From Vishniacozyma victoriae (Eukaryota > Basidiomycota > Tremellomycetes > Tremellales > Bulleribasidiaceae): a DNA stretch of 64,000 bases. The notes under the pieces are model-generated. The model saw nothing but the letters and a program-made list of their open reading frames with translations, did not search any database and had not been told where the DNA came from. Made by a program: the position numbers and the translations under genes. Shown piece after piece: positions 10,724 to 22,681 of this stretch. Position 1 is the first letter of the stretch. Every line of letters begins with the position of its first letter. The stretch is from the NCBI GenBank assembly GCA_017654735.1, contig JADPYG010000089.1:382001-446000 (forward strand). Direction: 5' to 3'.

Positions 10724-12993
10724 CTACCCAAACCTAGCTAAAGCACCCGTAACAGGTGGTTTACTTGCCCTCCTCTCTTTCTCCGTTTCAGCTTTCTTCT
10801 GAGCTGCAATCTTTTGTTTCATTGCCATTAGGGATGGGTCTATGATGTTTTGCTTCTTTTTACGCATTAGGCGTTTCATTGCTTTATTTCGACCCCTGCA
10901 TGTCAGCTTGAGCACCACTTGCCAAGAGGCAATGAAGCGACTTTGAGATAGACGTACCTCATCTTCTTCTTTCCCTTATCTGCCCTACCCTCTACCACCT
11001 CATCTTCTTCATCTTCCTCCTCATCGCTCTGTGGAGCTTCTCCACCTAAACCTTCACCCAACTGACCTTCTTTCCTCAATCTCTCCATCCTGCCCAACTG
11101 CCTGAAACTCCTAGCTTCCCTCTCTGCGAAGGTTTCTCCTCCCTTATCCTCAGCAACCGTTCCAAGGAGATTAACATCCATCGTAATAAGTTCCGGTCTA
11201 ATCTTCTCAAGAACACCCCTAACATCCCTCTCTCGTCTTCGAGTGTATGTCTCATAGACGTCTGCTTCGTTCGAGTCAAAGTTCGCTTCTCCTGATCCTG
11301 GTACCAAGAGAGATGAGATTCCTCTCTGATGGCCGACACAGAGGAGATCGTCGTATGGGCAGAACTTTGTTGAGCGAGCCGAGAGAGATGGGAGGGGGAG
11401 ATTGAGGTATGGTTGTGGCATTTTCGCGAGTTCGGATGATGATTCGGAAGAAGTTAAGTCTCGATAGACTGTAACACCTGATTTCCCACCGACAGCAAGC
11501 ATCCCTCGACCGGAGTATGATAGACTCGTTGGAGTATTCCTTACAGCCCATGATCTCACTTCTCTACCCCACATCCTTCCATCCCAAATCTTTACCCTGC
11601 CCTCCATACCACAAGTCGCAACATATCTCCCAGCACTTCCCTCACTCGCATCGACCGCTATTCCAGTAACAGGTCCCCTGTGCGCTAATAATTTGACATG
11701 GGGGGTGGTCATGTTGGGTGACCATAAAGTCATTGTTCCATTCGCGTGACCCAAGTGGATGATTGCCGAATGAGGATTTTGAGCCATTGAAGTAGGTGAT
11801 CCGAGGTGGGTTGGGAATTGAGTGAGGAGGATACCGGTGGATACGTCGTGGTACTTTAAATGACCGGCGTGGCCTACTGTTGAGAGGAGGTAGTGATAGG
11901 GTAGGTATTCCATGTGTGTTGGGTCGATGTGGGCTTTCAGCTTACTAAGGGGTCAGTCACTGATCTTATCGATTAACACATAGACTTACTGTAGTTCAAC
12001 ACCATCTTGGTCGTAGATGAAGACATATTTCTTCTGAGCAACAGCAAAGAATGATTCAGATTGGAGGAACCTGGTATCAGCGAGATACTCTCGTCGCATG
12101 CAGACGGGAGGATTCGATTCCGCAAGGTCGAGGTCCAGTTCAAGATGATGAGATAGACAGAATGTAGAAGGAAAGAAGATGAAGATGACTCACTTGATAT
12201 CTCGTACTGGTTCCCTCAACTGTATCTCTGCATTCAATTTCCCAGCTTGCCAATCGAATGTCGCAACGTGTCCCTTAGATGATGCCATCGCTAGGAATCT
12301 AGGCATCAGCACGAGTCCAACATAACCAGCTCATGACCGTTTGAGAGTGACACATGAGCCTACGGCTTTACGGCGCATCTCGCTCGCTCAGCAGCCTCCG
12401 CCTTACGGCGCACCTCGCTCGCCCAGAACTCCGCCTAACGGCACACATCGCTCGCGTGACGGCTCGCTCAAAACTCACCTTCCATTCCTAGTATAATCAA
12501 CCATATACTCGCCCATTCCTTCAAACTTTAAATCAAATTTCTTAGCCCCACTCCCAACTCCAACTTCTTTAACAATTTCATCCTGCCCCACCCTCCAAGT
12601 CCTCTCTCCCTCATCTTCATCAACTTCAATCCCACCCTGTCCCCCTGACATAGCAGAGTTCAACCACTCATTCACATCTTCCCTAGCTTCGGTCGCTCTC
12701 TTACTAGCCACATCTGTCCTTGCTACTTTCGCTCGTAGCTTCTTATCCTTGATGTTCCTTATACTAGCATTTGGTTTGATTGATGCTGAACCAGATCCAG
12801 AGGGTAGGGAAGAAGCATGGAACGAAGATGGAGTTCGAGTTGAGGTGAGGATAGAGTTGTGAGTTGGATCGATTGATTCCTTGTCTGGTCCTCTGTCTAT
12901 TGATTTGTGGGCGCCGGCGTGTCTGTCGACTGGGGGTCGTTGACGATTCCGTTTAGGTTTGAGTGGACCTGCGGAAGCTAAGAGTGCGTCCAT
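10724..12993 (-). CDS. UTP7: U3 snoRNP-associated WD40 protein Utp7 (WDR46/BING4)
   Basis: SSU-processome component needed for 18S rRNA maturation in the nucleolus. Exons are 12993-12479, 12298-12194, 12070-11990, 11944-10958 and 10895-10724, giving 619 residues. The N-terminal 170 residues are basic and disordered (KPKRNRQRPPVDRHAGAHKS). A WD40 propeller follows: FLAMASSKGHVATFDW, YVFIYDQDGVELHKLKAHID, NGTMTLWSPN, LLAHRGPVTGIAVD, GRVKIWDGRMW. The BING4 C-terminal domain is clear (KFCPYDDLLCVGHQRGISSL, then NFDSNEADVYETYTRRRERD), and the end carries a Lys/Arg-rich KAMKRLMRKKKQ tail. Intron 1 is unusually long (180 bases) and contains repeats. Length and order agree with the family. Confidence 0.93.
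12359..12470. repeat. Short degenerate repeat inside UTP7 intron 1
   Basis: Three imperfect copies of a GC-rich unit of about 35-37 bases lie side by side. Each has ctccgcc or a variant, then (t)tacggcgcatctcgctcg or a variant. They account for most of the extra length of this intron, which is 180 bases where neighbouring introns are about 45-125. The presence of the copies is seen directly; no function is evident. Confidence 0.7.
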
Positions 12994-13745
12994 GTTTGAT
13001 GTATGCTTGCTTTAGTCTATATCAAGCTGGGTTGTACGGGTACCGGTGGACTTGTCAAGTGGAGAAGCGTTAACTTTTAGCATGACGTGGGATTAGTGCA
13101 AGTGGAGGTGTGCTTTGATAAGACCAGGTGCATCTGCACGTGGACGCAGTTGTTTAGGTATGCGGGATATTTCAGAAATATAGGCGCATGGTATTTCTCG
13201 GGTGATACCTCAACCCTATGACTGTGCTATGCAGCGCAATGAGCTAAGAAACCGGTTCCTTCCGCTCGAACCACAACTATGCATCGGCCCTATACCCTAT
13301 GCCGTACCTGTTTATTCCATCTAGATCACACAACTTTTAGTCTAGATGTGAACCGACGCGTCTAATTTCAATCACGTGACTGAATCTGATCTAGTTAAAC
13401 CCCGTTGATTAAACAAATAACGCCGTAATCCCGAGTTGAATCAGACTCAGTGCCTTGTACTTTATTTCCCTGATGGCGTGTGGAGGGGATCATAACACGG
13501 TGACACACCTAACATCTTATATAAATCAATTATCTATCGTTACTCGTCTTTCTTCCTCACTACACTCAATCTTCTTACATTACCTCTTTTTGTTAACGCA
13601 ACACCTAATCTTGTGAGTCTTCTTTCCTCTCCTCTCCCCCCTTCCTCCCTACGCCTCCCCCGACTCTTCTATCACGTCGACCTCAAGCATCGACGCGATC
13701 ATCCAACATACCAACCTACTTGAGCAACGCTAATAACCAGTTACA
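12994..13745 (+). promoter_or_regulatory. UTP7-H3 intergenic region with H3 promoter elements
   Basis: It separates the divergent UTP7 and H3 genes. A perfect MCB box ACGCGT is at 13356-13361, the decamer ATAACGCCGT (also in the H2A-H2B promoter) at 13417-13426, and a TATATAAA box at 13518-13525, about 220 bases upstream of the H3 start. A pyrimidine-rich stretch (13615-13680) begins GTGAGTCTTC after CTAATCTT, and the bases before the ATG read aataaccagttaca; a 5' UTR intron ending at ccag (about 13740) is therefore likely. Confidence 0.65.
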
Positions 13746-14266
<521 letters not shown>

Positions 14267-14632
14267 ATCGTTTAGTCTAGTGTTTGTCTACCTACCTTTA
14301 CTTGTAGCTTGGAGGAGTTGTTTTCGATTTGATTAGTTCTTTATTTAGCCGGCTGTTTTCGAATATGCATTGGCCTGTCTCCTGTTGTTGCTCTGCCTGG
14401 TTGTTTGACTGGAGACCGAGAGCGTGGTGATCTGATGATGGTGATTCAACGTTTTCATGGCTAGATATGCTCACGATCATCCGCCTTCAACGCGAGAACC
14501 TCGACCCATGGTGGCACATCGACACTTCAGATCTGAGCTAGATCTAGCGATGCTGCTGCGCACGGTGACGAGGAAGCAAGCTCATTTAATCTGCATACCA
14601 ATATCTACACCTACACTGCCAACACCTACAAT
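14267..14632. other. Intergenic, H3 and VPS68 3' ends
   Basis: Converging genes; this must hold both 3' untranslated regions. No gene or structured element was noticed. Confidence 0.5.
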
Positions 14633-15902
14633 TTAAACAGTCAATTGGTACTCATACTCGTCTCCACCAGATTGCGAAACCCAGAGGATCATAGCCCTAT
14701 TGATCAGTAAATTGCCTTGAGGGCATAGAGAGAGAGAGGTGGAAGCTTGAGGTATTGGCGCAAGGATTAGGAAAAGTGAACATCGAGGAGAAGAAGGAGA
14801 GGAGCGAGGGAGGGGACATACGAAATCATGATTCCACCGTTCATTGCTACATTCGCCCCTCCGTAATATAGGTATCCAGTATAATCGGGTATAATGTATT
14901 TAAGGATCAATACCGTCTGTGGTATTAGCTCGAGATCTCACTCTCCAGGAAACAAGGTGAGTGAAGTCTTATGGTTTGGGAAGGAGTGAAGGGACGATAA
15001 GAAGGGAAAAGGAGAAAGAGAAGAAAGACATACCAAGCTCCCAGCCAATCCACCAGCCATCAAAGCCACACCGATAAATAAGATCACTCTAGCCCTCCAT
15101 GCTGCGGGTCCTTCTGATCCGTATGCGTCTCCTGAGAATGCGGAATGCAGGTGGGATTTATCGAGGAGGGAAACTACTAGGAAACCGACTGCTTGTCAGC
15201 ATCTTCGAGCGGAGCGAGAAGAGCGAGAGAGTGTGTATTGGGATCTCCTTGAGCGGAGCGAGATAAGCGATAGAGTATCTCTTTAAGCGAAGGGAGAAGA
15301 GCGATAGAGTCTCTCTCTCCGAGCGGAGCGAGAGGAGCATCGAGTATATCTCGGGAGTTGAGGGTGACGAGCAGGATGACTGAGAAAAGGGATGCTGTGC
15401 AGGAGATTGATATGAAGATTGGACAAAGGGGACAAAGGGACTGGACTAGACGTACGGGTAGAACAAATCGCCGGGACCCAATCTACGAAACTCATATGTA
15501 CGGGTACTACATCATGAGGAGCATCTGAAGGGGGTTTCGCATGTGATGAGAGTGTAGCTGCGTCGAATAAGAGGAAGTATGATAATGCGAACTGTATGTC
15601 AGCGTCTGTCTCCCCGTTTCCCTTGGCTCCTATTCCCGGACTCTCCCCTCTTCTCCCATTCTTTGCCTCTCTATCCTCATACAGTGCAATTTAAAGATAC
15701 TGGGAGATTGACGTACCAGACCTCCAGAGAGGTATGTTCCAATAGATCTTGTCCTGGGTCCTACTTCGAATTTAGGTAAATCGAACCTAAATACCCTTCG
15801 GGGGTCATATGATGCCTACTGTCAGTCATGTCCGAGGCGAAGGCGAGGATTGAAAGGCTGTGAATCGGGACGAAATGGGGAGCGTACTCTTGGAATTGAC
15901 AT
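14633..15902 (-). CDS. VPS68: Vps68 / TMEM50 (UPF0220) family four-helix membrane protein
   Basis: Small integral membrane protein of the endosomal/vacuolar sorting pathway (Vps68 works with Vps55 in yeast). Exons are 15902-15888, 15815-15717, 15591-15456, 15188-15034, 14916-14822 and 14696-14633; 187 residues. Exon 1 encodes only MSIPR. Family landmarks are PRTRSIGTYLSGGLFALSYF (helix 1), HMSFVDWVPAICSTLGFLVV (helix 2), WRARVILFIGVALMAGGLAG (helix 3), and a fourth hydrophobic stretch before the end AMILWVSQSGGDEYEYQLTV, a typical UPF0220 C-terminus. The first intron ends in tandem acceptors AGTAG; use of the upstream AG would put an in-frame TAG stop at codon 6. Intron 3 is 267 bases and repeat-filled. 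Confidence 0.88.
15207..15350. repeat. GAGCGGAGCGAG repeat inside VPS68 intron 3
   Basis: Four imperfect copies start near 15207, 15251, 15286 and 15321, each with (t/c)gagcggagcgag followed by agcgatagagt or a variant, spaced 35-44 bases. They fill the middle of an intron that is five times longer than its neighbours. The core CTCGCTCCGCTCG, read on either strand, is partly self-complementary. Confidence 0.7.
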
Positions 15903-16156
15903 TGCTCTTGGTGATTACTTGTAATCGTAGTGTACGAGGGAGAGTGGGCTGATTGAGGTCGAGTGGTCAAGTAGGGTAATTACCCGATTAGGCGATGCAT
16001 ACATCCCCCACTCTCCTTTGATATTAATGCTCTACTTGTACTTTGTACGTAGGGGATGAACATCAGCACATACGATGCCAAGTGGTGCATGATGGACAGG
16101 GTGATACAACAGCAAATATGATAAATATGTGCAAAGCATAAAGATGAAGAAACGGC

Positions 16157-19100
16157 TTAGAATAACCTTCGGACAGGCTCGATAATCGCACCAGGCTGCG
16201 AGTCAGCGCCATCTCAGACATAACGAAGCGCGTGAAGATGATCAAGACCAGTGAAGGATAGAAAGGTGAAGAACAGAGAAAGACATACCTTCTTGACAAC
16301 CCTAGGCATAGTCTCTTTCTGATGAACAGCCCTCGAATTCCACTCACTACCAAGCGGAGTCTTGAATCTAGCTTCAAATTGTTCCACAGAAGTATATGGA
16401 TATGGGAGATCTTTAACTTGGAATGCAGCTGCTTTTCGATCTTTCTTTTCGGTAATAATGACGTTTGAAGTTGTGAAATCTTTTCGTAAGGCTGGTTCGA
16501 TTCCTGCTGTTTTGACTAGGAATTTGGGGTTCTTTTTGGACTTTTTGGCTCCTTTTCCACCCCATGAGTTCTGGGAGTCAGCCGAATAACCCGGAGGGTG
16601 ATGAGTGATGAGTGAGGAAGAAAGAAGGGTAGTGATAATGACTACGCTCCTGATGTGGACCAAGGAGGAAGAAGATGGTAATGCCCGCAGCTTTCGATGT
16701 TGTAGGGAGGAAGAAGAAAGGGAAGTAGACGTACCCATCCTGGTAAGGCAGTGTTCTTGGTCGTAGGAGCATCAGCCTCAGTCTGTCGAGCTTTTTCAGC
16801 CGCAAAGTCCTGCTCATCAGCCTGTCTTTCTCGTGATTCAAAGTGGGCGGGACTGACCTGAACAACATCGTCTCCAGCAAAAGCCTCAGCAACAAGATCC
16901 CTCTGCTTAAATCCCTTCAACCCATTAGGTAACATCCCATCCTCCTCCTCTTCCTCCTCATCGACCTTCCTCTTCTTCCCCTGTCCTTGTCCCCTATCAA
17001 CATGGGAAACAGGGGCATCGATGGCAATATCGACACGTTCATCGTCCATGACTGCTTCCCTTGCTGCTGCTGATTTTGCTAGTTGTCGAGATGCCTTGTC
17101 GGTGGATAGTGTTGCGTTCTTCTTTCGAGATGGACCTGCTGAGGAGATTGTTGATGCTAGCCAGGGGTTTTGGTCGGGTGTAGGTTGGGATAGAGCTGAT
17201 TTGAATGGTTGTTGTTTGGGCGCTTCGGCTGGTGTCTCCTGGACCTTAGGTTGAGCTTGGAGATCGCCTTGAGCATTGGCGTTAGGCTGGTATTAGCTCT
17301 TTCCAACATTGTGATCGGGAGGACATGACTCACCTTTGTAGGAGCGAAAACCATCCTACCCTCATTCCCACCAACTCTCTCCATGATCGCCTCCTTATCA
17401 GAATCATCCCCATCACTCTCATCATCCGAATTATCATTACCGTAATTCTCGATATCCTCCCTAGCCTGTTTCTCATCTTCAGCCACCCTCTTCATTTCTC
17501 GATCCTGAGCCTTTTTCATGAATGCCATATCCATCAATCCTTTCTTTCCATTACTCTGAACGGGTTTATCGAGAGCAGAAAGCTGATTGAATGCTTTTTC
17601 TCGAATTGCCTCTTCGTCGTCGTCCTCGTTATCGGATTGAGAGTCGGAGTCGGACGAATCACCTTCATCCTTGCCTTGAATCTTTCGTTGGAGTTTCTCT
17701 TTAATATCCAACATTTCTTCACGTGCACGTCGTCGATCCTCCATCTCTCCTTCTCCTCCTTGAGTCTGATCCCTTGCCCATCGTCCTGATTTAGCTCCAT
17801 GTCTGAGCGTTGCCCTCTCCCTTGCTCTATCCCTCTCCAATTTCTCTCGTTCATGAGCAGCAGCCTCGGGATCGAGTTTCTCCAAATCTTCCAAGTTTAG
17901 GTCCCCACCGCCTTCTTTTGCTGCCCTCTTCCTGGCTAGTTTTCGGTAGGTCTTGGATTTAATCTTTGAGATCCTCTTTGCCTTGCTTTCAGCCCGGAAC
18001 ATGAGTTCACGCTGATACGCCAATTTTTCCCTCCTAGCTTTGATCTCTTCCATCGACAATTCCTGCCCCTGCAGTTCTTCATCCTCCCTTTTGGTGACTG
18101 CCGATTCGGTGAGATTTGCGGACTTGAGCAAAGAGGTAATCGCATCTTCGAATTGATTTTGAGCTTTAAAGGATCCTATAACCTCTCCGGAAGATTTCAC
18201 TCCTCCTCGTTCTTTCGATTGTAATGGGAATTGAAGATGTTCAGCTTCTTTAATCCTCTTCATGGCCGCTGACCATTTCTGACCTTCTTCTTTCGTCTTT
18301 TCATATGCTGCTTCTCGATCTAGTCGGTCTTGGACGATAGTAGGTAATGGTGCTGGTAGGACACCTTGTTTGAGGATTGAAGAAGAAGATTTGTTATCGG
18401 CCTTGGAAGGGAGTAAAGCGGAAGCGCCAGATAGAGATGGGTGGGAGGCGATAAGTGTAGACAAGTCGAGCTTGCCATCTGATCTCAGCTCTATGCCGCT
18501 AGTACAATATTAGAAAACTTACTAGATGCTTGAGGCCCAGAGGAGACGGGTAGTACACGCCTCTTTGTCTTGCCGACCTCGGCTTTTACAGCCTTCATAT
18601 CCCTCTTTTTCCGATCAGCAGCATCAAGCTCATCAACGAATGAATCGAGTCCTTCAAGCGTGTCCGGTCCTTCATCGTCGGAGAGGTCGGATGGAAGTTC
18701 TGCTTCACTTCCTTCCTCCTCGTCGTCATCCTCATCTTCGTCATCTTCCTCGTCGTCATCCACGTCAACCTGGTCGACATCCTCATCGTCTTCGCCGGAA
18801 GCCTCCTCCCTATCTGCTGCGAACTCATCTTCACTCTCTTCATCATCCTCTGCGACTTTTGTCTTTTTGGCTGGGGTTTCGTCATCTGTCTCGTCCAAAT
18901 CGACCGTCATGGGCTTAGCAGGCTATATATCAGTTTCCCTCCAACCGACCTGGTAGTACCTACCTTCAACACAACCTCCTTCCCCTTCTTGCCCTTCCCC
19001 TTCTTGCCCTTTTGCAGATCCCTAAACACATCACCCCACCTCTCTTCATCACTCCCCTCGCTTCCCCACGCATCATCACTATCAACCTCACTCTCTTCAC

Positions 19101-19437
19101 TATCCTCATCAATCTCCCCCGGGGCATCACTCGCAATCATCCTCTGCAATTTCCTGATCCTCTCTTCCATTTCAGCCTCTTCATCATCTTCCTCATCCTC
19201 CTCTTGGACTGCTTTTGATTTCCGCCTAGGCGAAGAAGGACCAGCTTTAGTCTCTTCGTAAGTTAGAGAATTTTGCTGTTCGGATGTCCTGTGGCGTTTG
19301 GGTAGAGATGGTTCGTAAGTGTATGCGTTTGCTGGATCGTTTTTGGATGCTCGATTCGCTCGAGTCGGTTTAGATTTCTTTGTAGTAGTTGCCGAAGAGA
19401 ATGGAGCGCGTCCACCTCCATTTGCTGTTCGTGCCAT
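16157..19437 (-). CDS. UTP14: U3 snoRNP protein Utp14
   Basis: SSU-processome protein that binds and activates the helicase Dhr1 during 18S rRNA maturation. Exons: 19437-18964, 18922-18523, 18478-17334, 17286-16858, 16809-16735, 16570-16289, 16195-16157; 947 residues. The N-terminal third is acidic with long Asp/Glu runs. The conserved core begins STLIASHPSLSGASALLPSK, continues with APLPTIVQDRLDREAAYEKT and the basic ISKIKSKTYRKLARKRAAKE block. The C-terminal part has LVAEAFAGDDVVQDFAAEK, NTALPGWNSWGGKG, NVIITEKKDRKAAAFQVKDL, YPYTSVEQFEARFKTPLGSE and PRVVKKPGAIIEPV, all family signatures. The 48-base intron 16857-16810 has no frame effect and could be missed by gene finders; removing it restores the conserved DDVVxDF spacing. 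UTP7 is three genes away. Confidence 0.93.
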
Positions 19438-19682
19438 CTCAGTCTGATATACTCACTAACTACTCAGTGACTGTAGGTGGGTATAACTTCAAAATCTCAG
19501 ACCACCTCCACTTCAGTAATCGTAATAATACCACGTCATGACTGCCACATTCAACTGGATTTTCGGGACTTTGCGGATGCTCTCAGTAGCCACGCTCATC
19601 CTTGTGTAGCAATCAACCTATATACATAACCTCGCAGGTCAGCTCAAACACACCCAACGACCAAGACTGAGATCATAGAATA

Positions 19683-20621
19683 ATGTCCGCTTTCCGAGTC
19701 GCTTCTACCCTCCGGGCTGCTCCTCGAGCATTCGCCGCTCCCCGAGCTATTGTTGCTCGAAGGGGTTACGCAGATATCGCAGATGATCGTCTAAAGCTTT
19801 CTTTGGTCCTACCCCACTCTGTGAGTCAAGCGCTAGACCGTCAGGTCGTTGTATAACGAAGGAAATGAGTAGGGAAATGGTAGAGCTGACGTGTTAGTCC
19901 CTATACTCGTCCCAAGGTGTTACTCAGGTCAACATCCCCGCTGCTACCGGTGACATGGGTATTCTCGCCAACCACGTTCCTTCCGTTGAAGCTTTGAAGG
20001 CTGGTGTCGTTGAAGTCATTGAGGATGCTGGATCGCAGTCCAAGAAGTGGTTCAGTAAGTCTAGATTGCTTGGAGTGGTCAAGGAAAATAAAATAAGAGG
20101 AGCATGGTCGGAAAGTTGAGTGTACGAGGACGGGCGCTTAGACCTTGGATGGCAGGAATCTGGCGGGCCAAGCTAGCTTTGTCGCCTTTCGGGCTTCGAC
20201 ATGACCGGGCCCGACTTCAAGAAGGAAAGAAACCTAGCTAACATCCAGTCTCTGCCGGTTTCGCTACCGTTCACGGAAACAACTCCCTCACCATCAACGC
20301 CGTTGATGCCTACCCATTGGACAAGTTCTCCACAGAGGTCAGTCATCTCTACAGAAGGGGGAATATTAGCTAAACACAGCTCTTCCTTCTTGACGTCCCA
20401 CTCATCTCTCGCTCTTTCACCTACACATATTATACTCACGCCAATCGCTCAATCCACATCTCGCTCGCTCACGCTCACTCGCGTTCGACCAACAGGGTAT
20501 CCGATCAGGTCTAAATGACGCCCAAAAAGTCCTCTCATCTTCCGCATCAGAGGCAGAAAAGGCAGAAGCTAGGGTCGAAGTTGAAGTTTTCGAGGGTCTT
20601 CAAGCTGCTTTGGCCAAGTAG
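19683..20621 (+). CDS. ATP16: Mitochondrial F1 ATP synthase delta subunit
   Basis: Part of the central stalk of F1Fo ATP synthase (equivalent to bacterial epsilon). Exons are 19683-19820, 19898-20054, 20249-20337 and 20496-20621; 169 residues. The N-terminus MSAFRVASTLRAAPRAFAAP is an Arg/Ala-rich mitochondrial presequence, with likely cleavage near RRGYAD. The mature part has the epsilon fold: KLSLVLPHSSLYSSQGVTQV, IPAATGDMGILANHVPSVEA, GFATVHGNNSLTINAVDAYP, then two C-terminal helices (LNDAQKVLSSSASEAEKAEA and VFEGLQAALAK). Introns 2 and 3 are 194 and 158 bases, longer than average; intron 3 holds ctcgctcgctcacgctcact, similar in composition to the intronic repeats of UTP7. Confidence 0.95.
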
Positions 20622-22681
20622 ATTTGGCTATTGAATAGAGGAGATTGGGAGACTGGCGGTTCTAGATGGATTAAAAATCATGAATCGCTTCACACTGCTG
20701 GAAAATGTGATGTTGTTGAAGGCTAATGAGGAGACTGATCGCTCTTGACCAGGAATGGGCAGGCATCAGTTGGGCTTTGCTAATGACTGATGACAAGACT
20801 GATTGCTCATGACCAGGAGTGTGACTAAGTGTTGATTAACTTTGCTCTCTCCGGGATGAGTGCGAGAAGAGTAAGCGTGAAGAGATGCAGACTCTCTCCG
20901 ATGTCGTCGGAAATAGAGCCTAGGCGGACCTAGACGTAATTTATCTACTTTATGGTTCGAGATCTTGACAAGAATTAAGTAGAACCGCCCCCACAAGCCC
21001 GACTCTTACATTTACCATGCATAACACCGCTGATCGCTCTTCCTCCCCATCTTGGCAATAAACACTCTCTCACGTGCGCGAGGCGGCACTGCCACCGCCG
21101 GTATGACACACTTCACAAGCACCAACAGATCAAAGAACCGAAGCTTACATGTATCTTACAAGCCACCTACCGAAAACGGTAACTTTTGCGATTTTTCCCG
21201 AGGATGGTCCTTTCCCCCCAGTAATCTGTATACCTTGTAGCTCTTCTGACGTTAGTGGCTTGCATGTGGGAGTGTGGGAGAGTACATGTTCAGTGCATGT
21301 CCACACAGCTCCTGGTGGCTGTGATGTATTTGTGAAGACTGGTCAAGTACAATGATGTACTAGGTACTAGATTGCCTAGTTGGCCTTTTGGCCGGAAGCT
21401 AAGACGCAGATCGCTGCCCTGAATGGAGAGATGCTTCTCCCTCCTAAATCGTGTCCTAGAGTGAGGGACACCGTCATTTCAGCGTGATCCAGAGTCATCT
21501 AGAGTTTGCGACCATGTATGTAGCCTAGTAGCTAATGGGACTGTGAGATTGTATGCATGCATAGGTATATGATATATGCACGAAAAGGCTTCATACTCTT
21601 ATTTCACCGAATACGGTTTGTTCCACTACAAACCCTCGGAATTCAGGGTCCTTTTAGGCTTGTTCACGCTTGACCTAGCACTCTTACTATCAGTGTATAC
21701 TACTGCACTTATATCCATTCAGATTGTACATCCCATAGCTATACTTGTACTTGTCTGCTTACCACTCGACTACTCGTACTCGTATTGCACTGCTCTACGA
21801 GTTCTCATAGGCATACCTCGAAATCGCCATCAAGGATTCAAGGGCCCGCCTAGCTCCGACTATTCAATCAAATCTACATTTCCCAAGGCGCTCGGACTTG
21901 TATTCATTCGATTATTACATCAACTACGCGTCTGCTGGTCTGGCGTACTTGTTGGATCGTCACGGTGGTACAGGGATTGGATTGGATATTAGCTGGATAT
22001 TGAGCTTGGATTGAAGTAGGGATAGGGATAAGGAAGTGTCGCGCCCTGGTCAGAAGGAATTGGATTCGACTAAAATCGATATTCCCATCTATCACTCCAT
22101 CTACCCATCTATCATCTATATCGTAGCTTGTCCTACCTCCTCCTCATATCTCCTTGGATCTTTCGCTAGGTCCTTTGGTCTCCCGGCACTCGTACACGAA
22201 GAACCGAATATCCATCACGACCTTACCATCTAGGCCCCAGTGTCTCGGATCCACCCACCATCTATCTTGCATGTCGGACGGTATCACAAACATCTGAACA
22301 TACAATAATTACAATCTATCGCCATACACTCAAGTGATCTACTTTCTACATCATATATCGCGCCTTCCTTTCATCAAATCCACCATTTCGGCCTACTCTA
22401 CTCTTATACCTTTACGAGTATCTTGTCGATCATTCTCGACAGTCTGTCCTCTGTCTAAGTGACGTGCTTTGCCCTGTTTTGACACCTTGTCTATCTACGC
22501 GTATTACGGTGTTGGACCGTTAAAGCGCGTCATTTGGAATAGTGGATATCGTAATATAACGCTCTGGAGGAGCAAGGATTAGAGGGCGAAACGGCTGGCT
22601 CTTGTAAGTGATTATCCATATTCTCACCATCTATTATTCCTGCGTAGACACTTTGAGCGTGGCTGACAACCAGAGCAGGCC
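20622..22681. other. 2 kb upstream region / leader of the LisH regulator gene
   Basis: No protein gene was found. Just after ATP16 there is a degenerate direct repeat, gactgatcgctcttgaccag (about 20733) and gactgattgctcatgaccag (about 20801). Near the right end a probable 5' UTR intron runs from donor GTAAGT (22604) to acceptor CTGACAACCAG (22673), placing a transcript start further left. A long, possibly regulated leader would fit a morphogenesis regulator. Confidence 0.5.

Noticed and set aside
16810..16857. Reading UTP14 straight through this 48-base segment as coding
   Set aside because: The segment has donor GTCAGT and acceptor gctgatgagcag, and removing it restores the conserved FAGDDVVxDF spacing, so it is treated as an in-frame intron.
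18570..18956. Poly-serine open frame on the plus strand
   Set aside because: It is the complement of the Asp/Glu-rich N-terminal part of UTP14.
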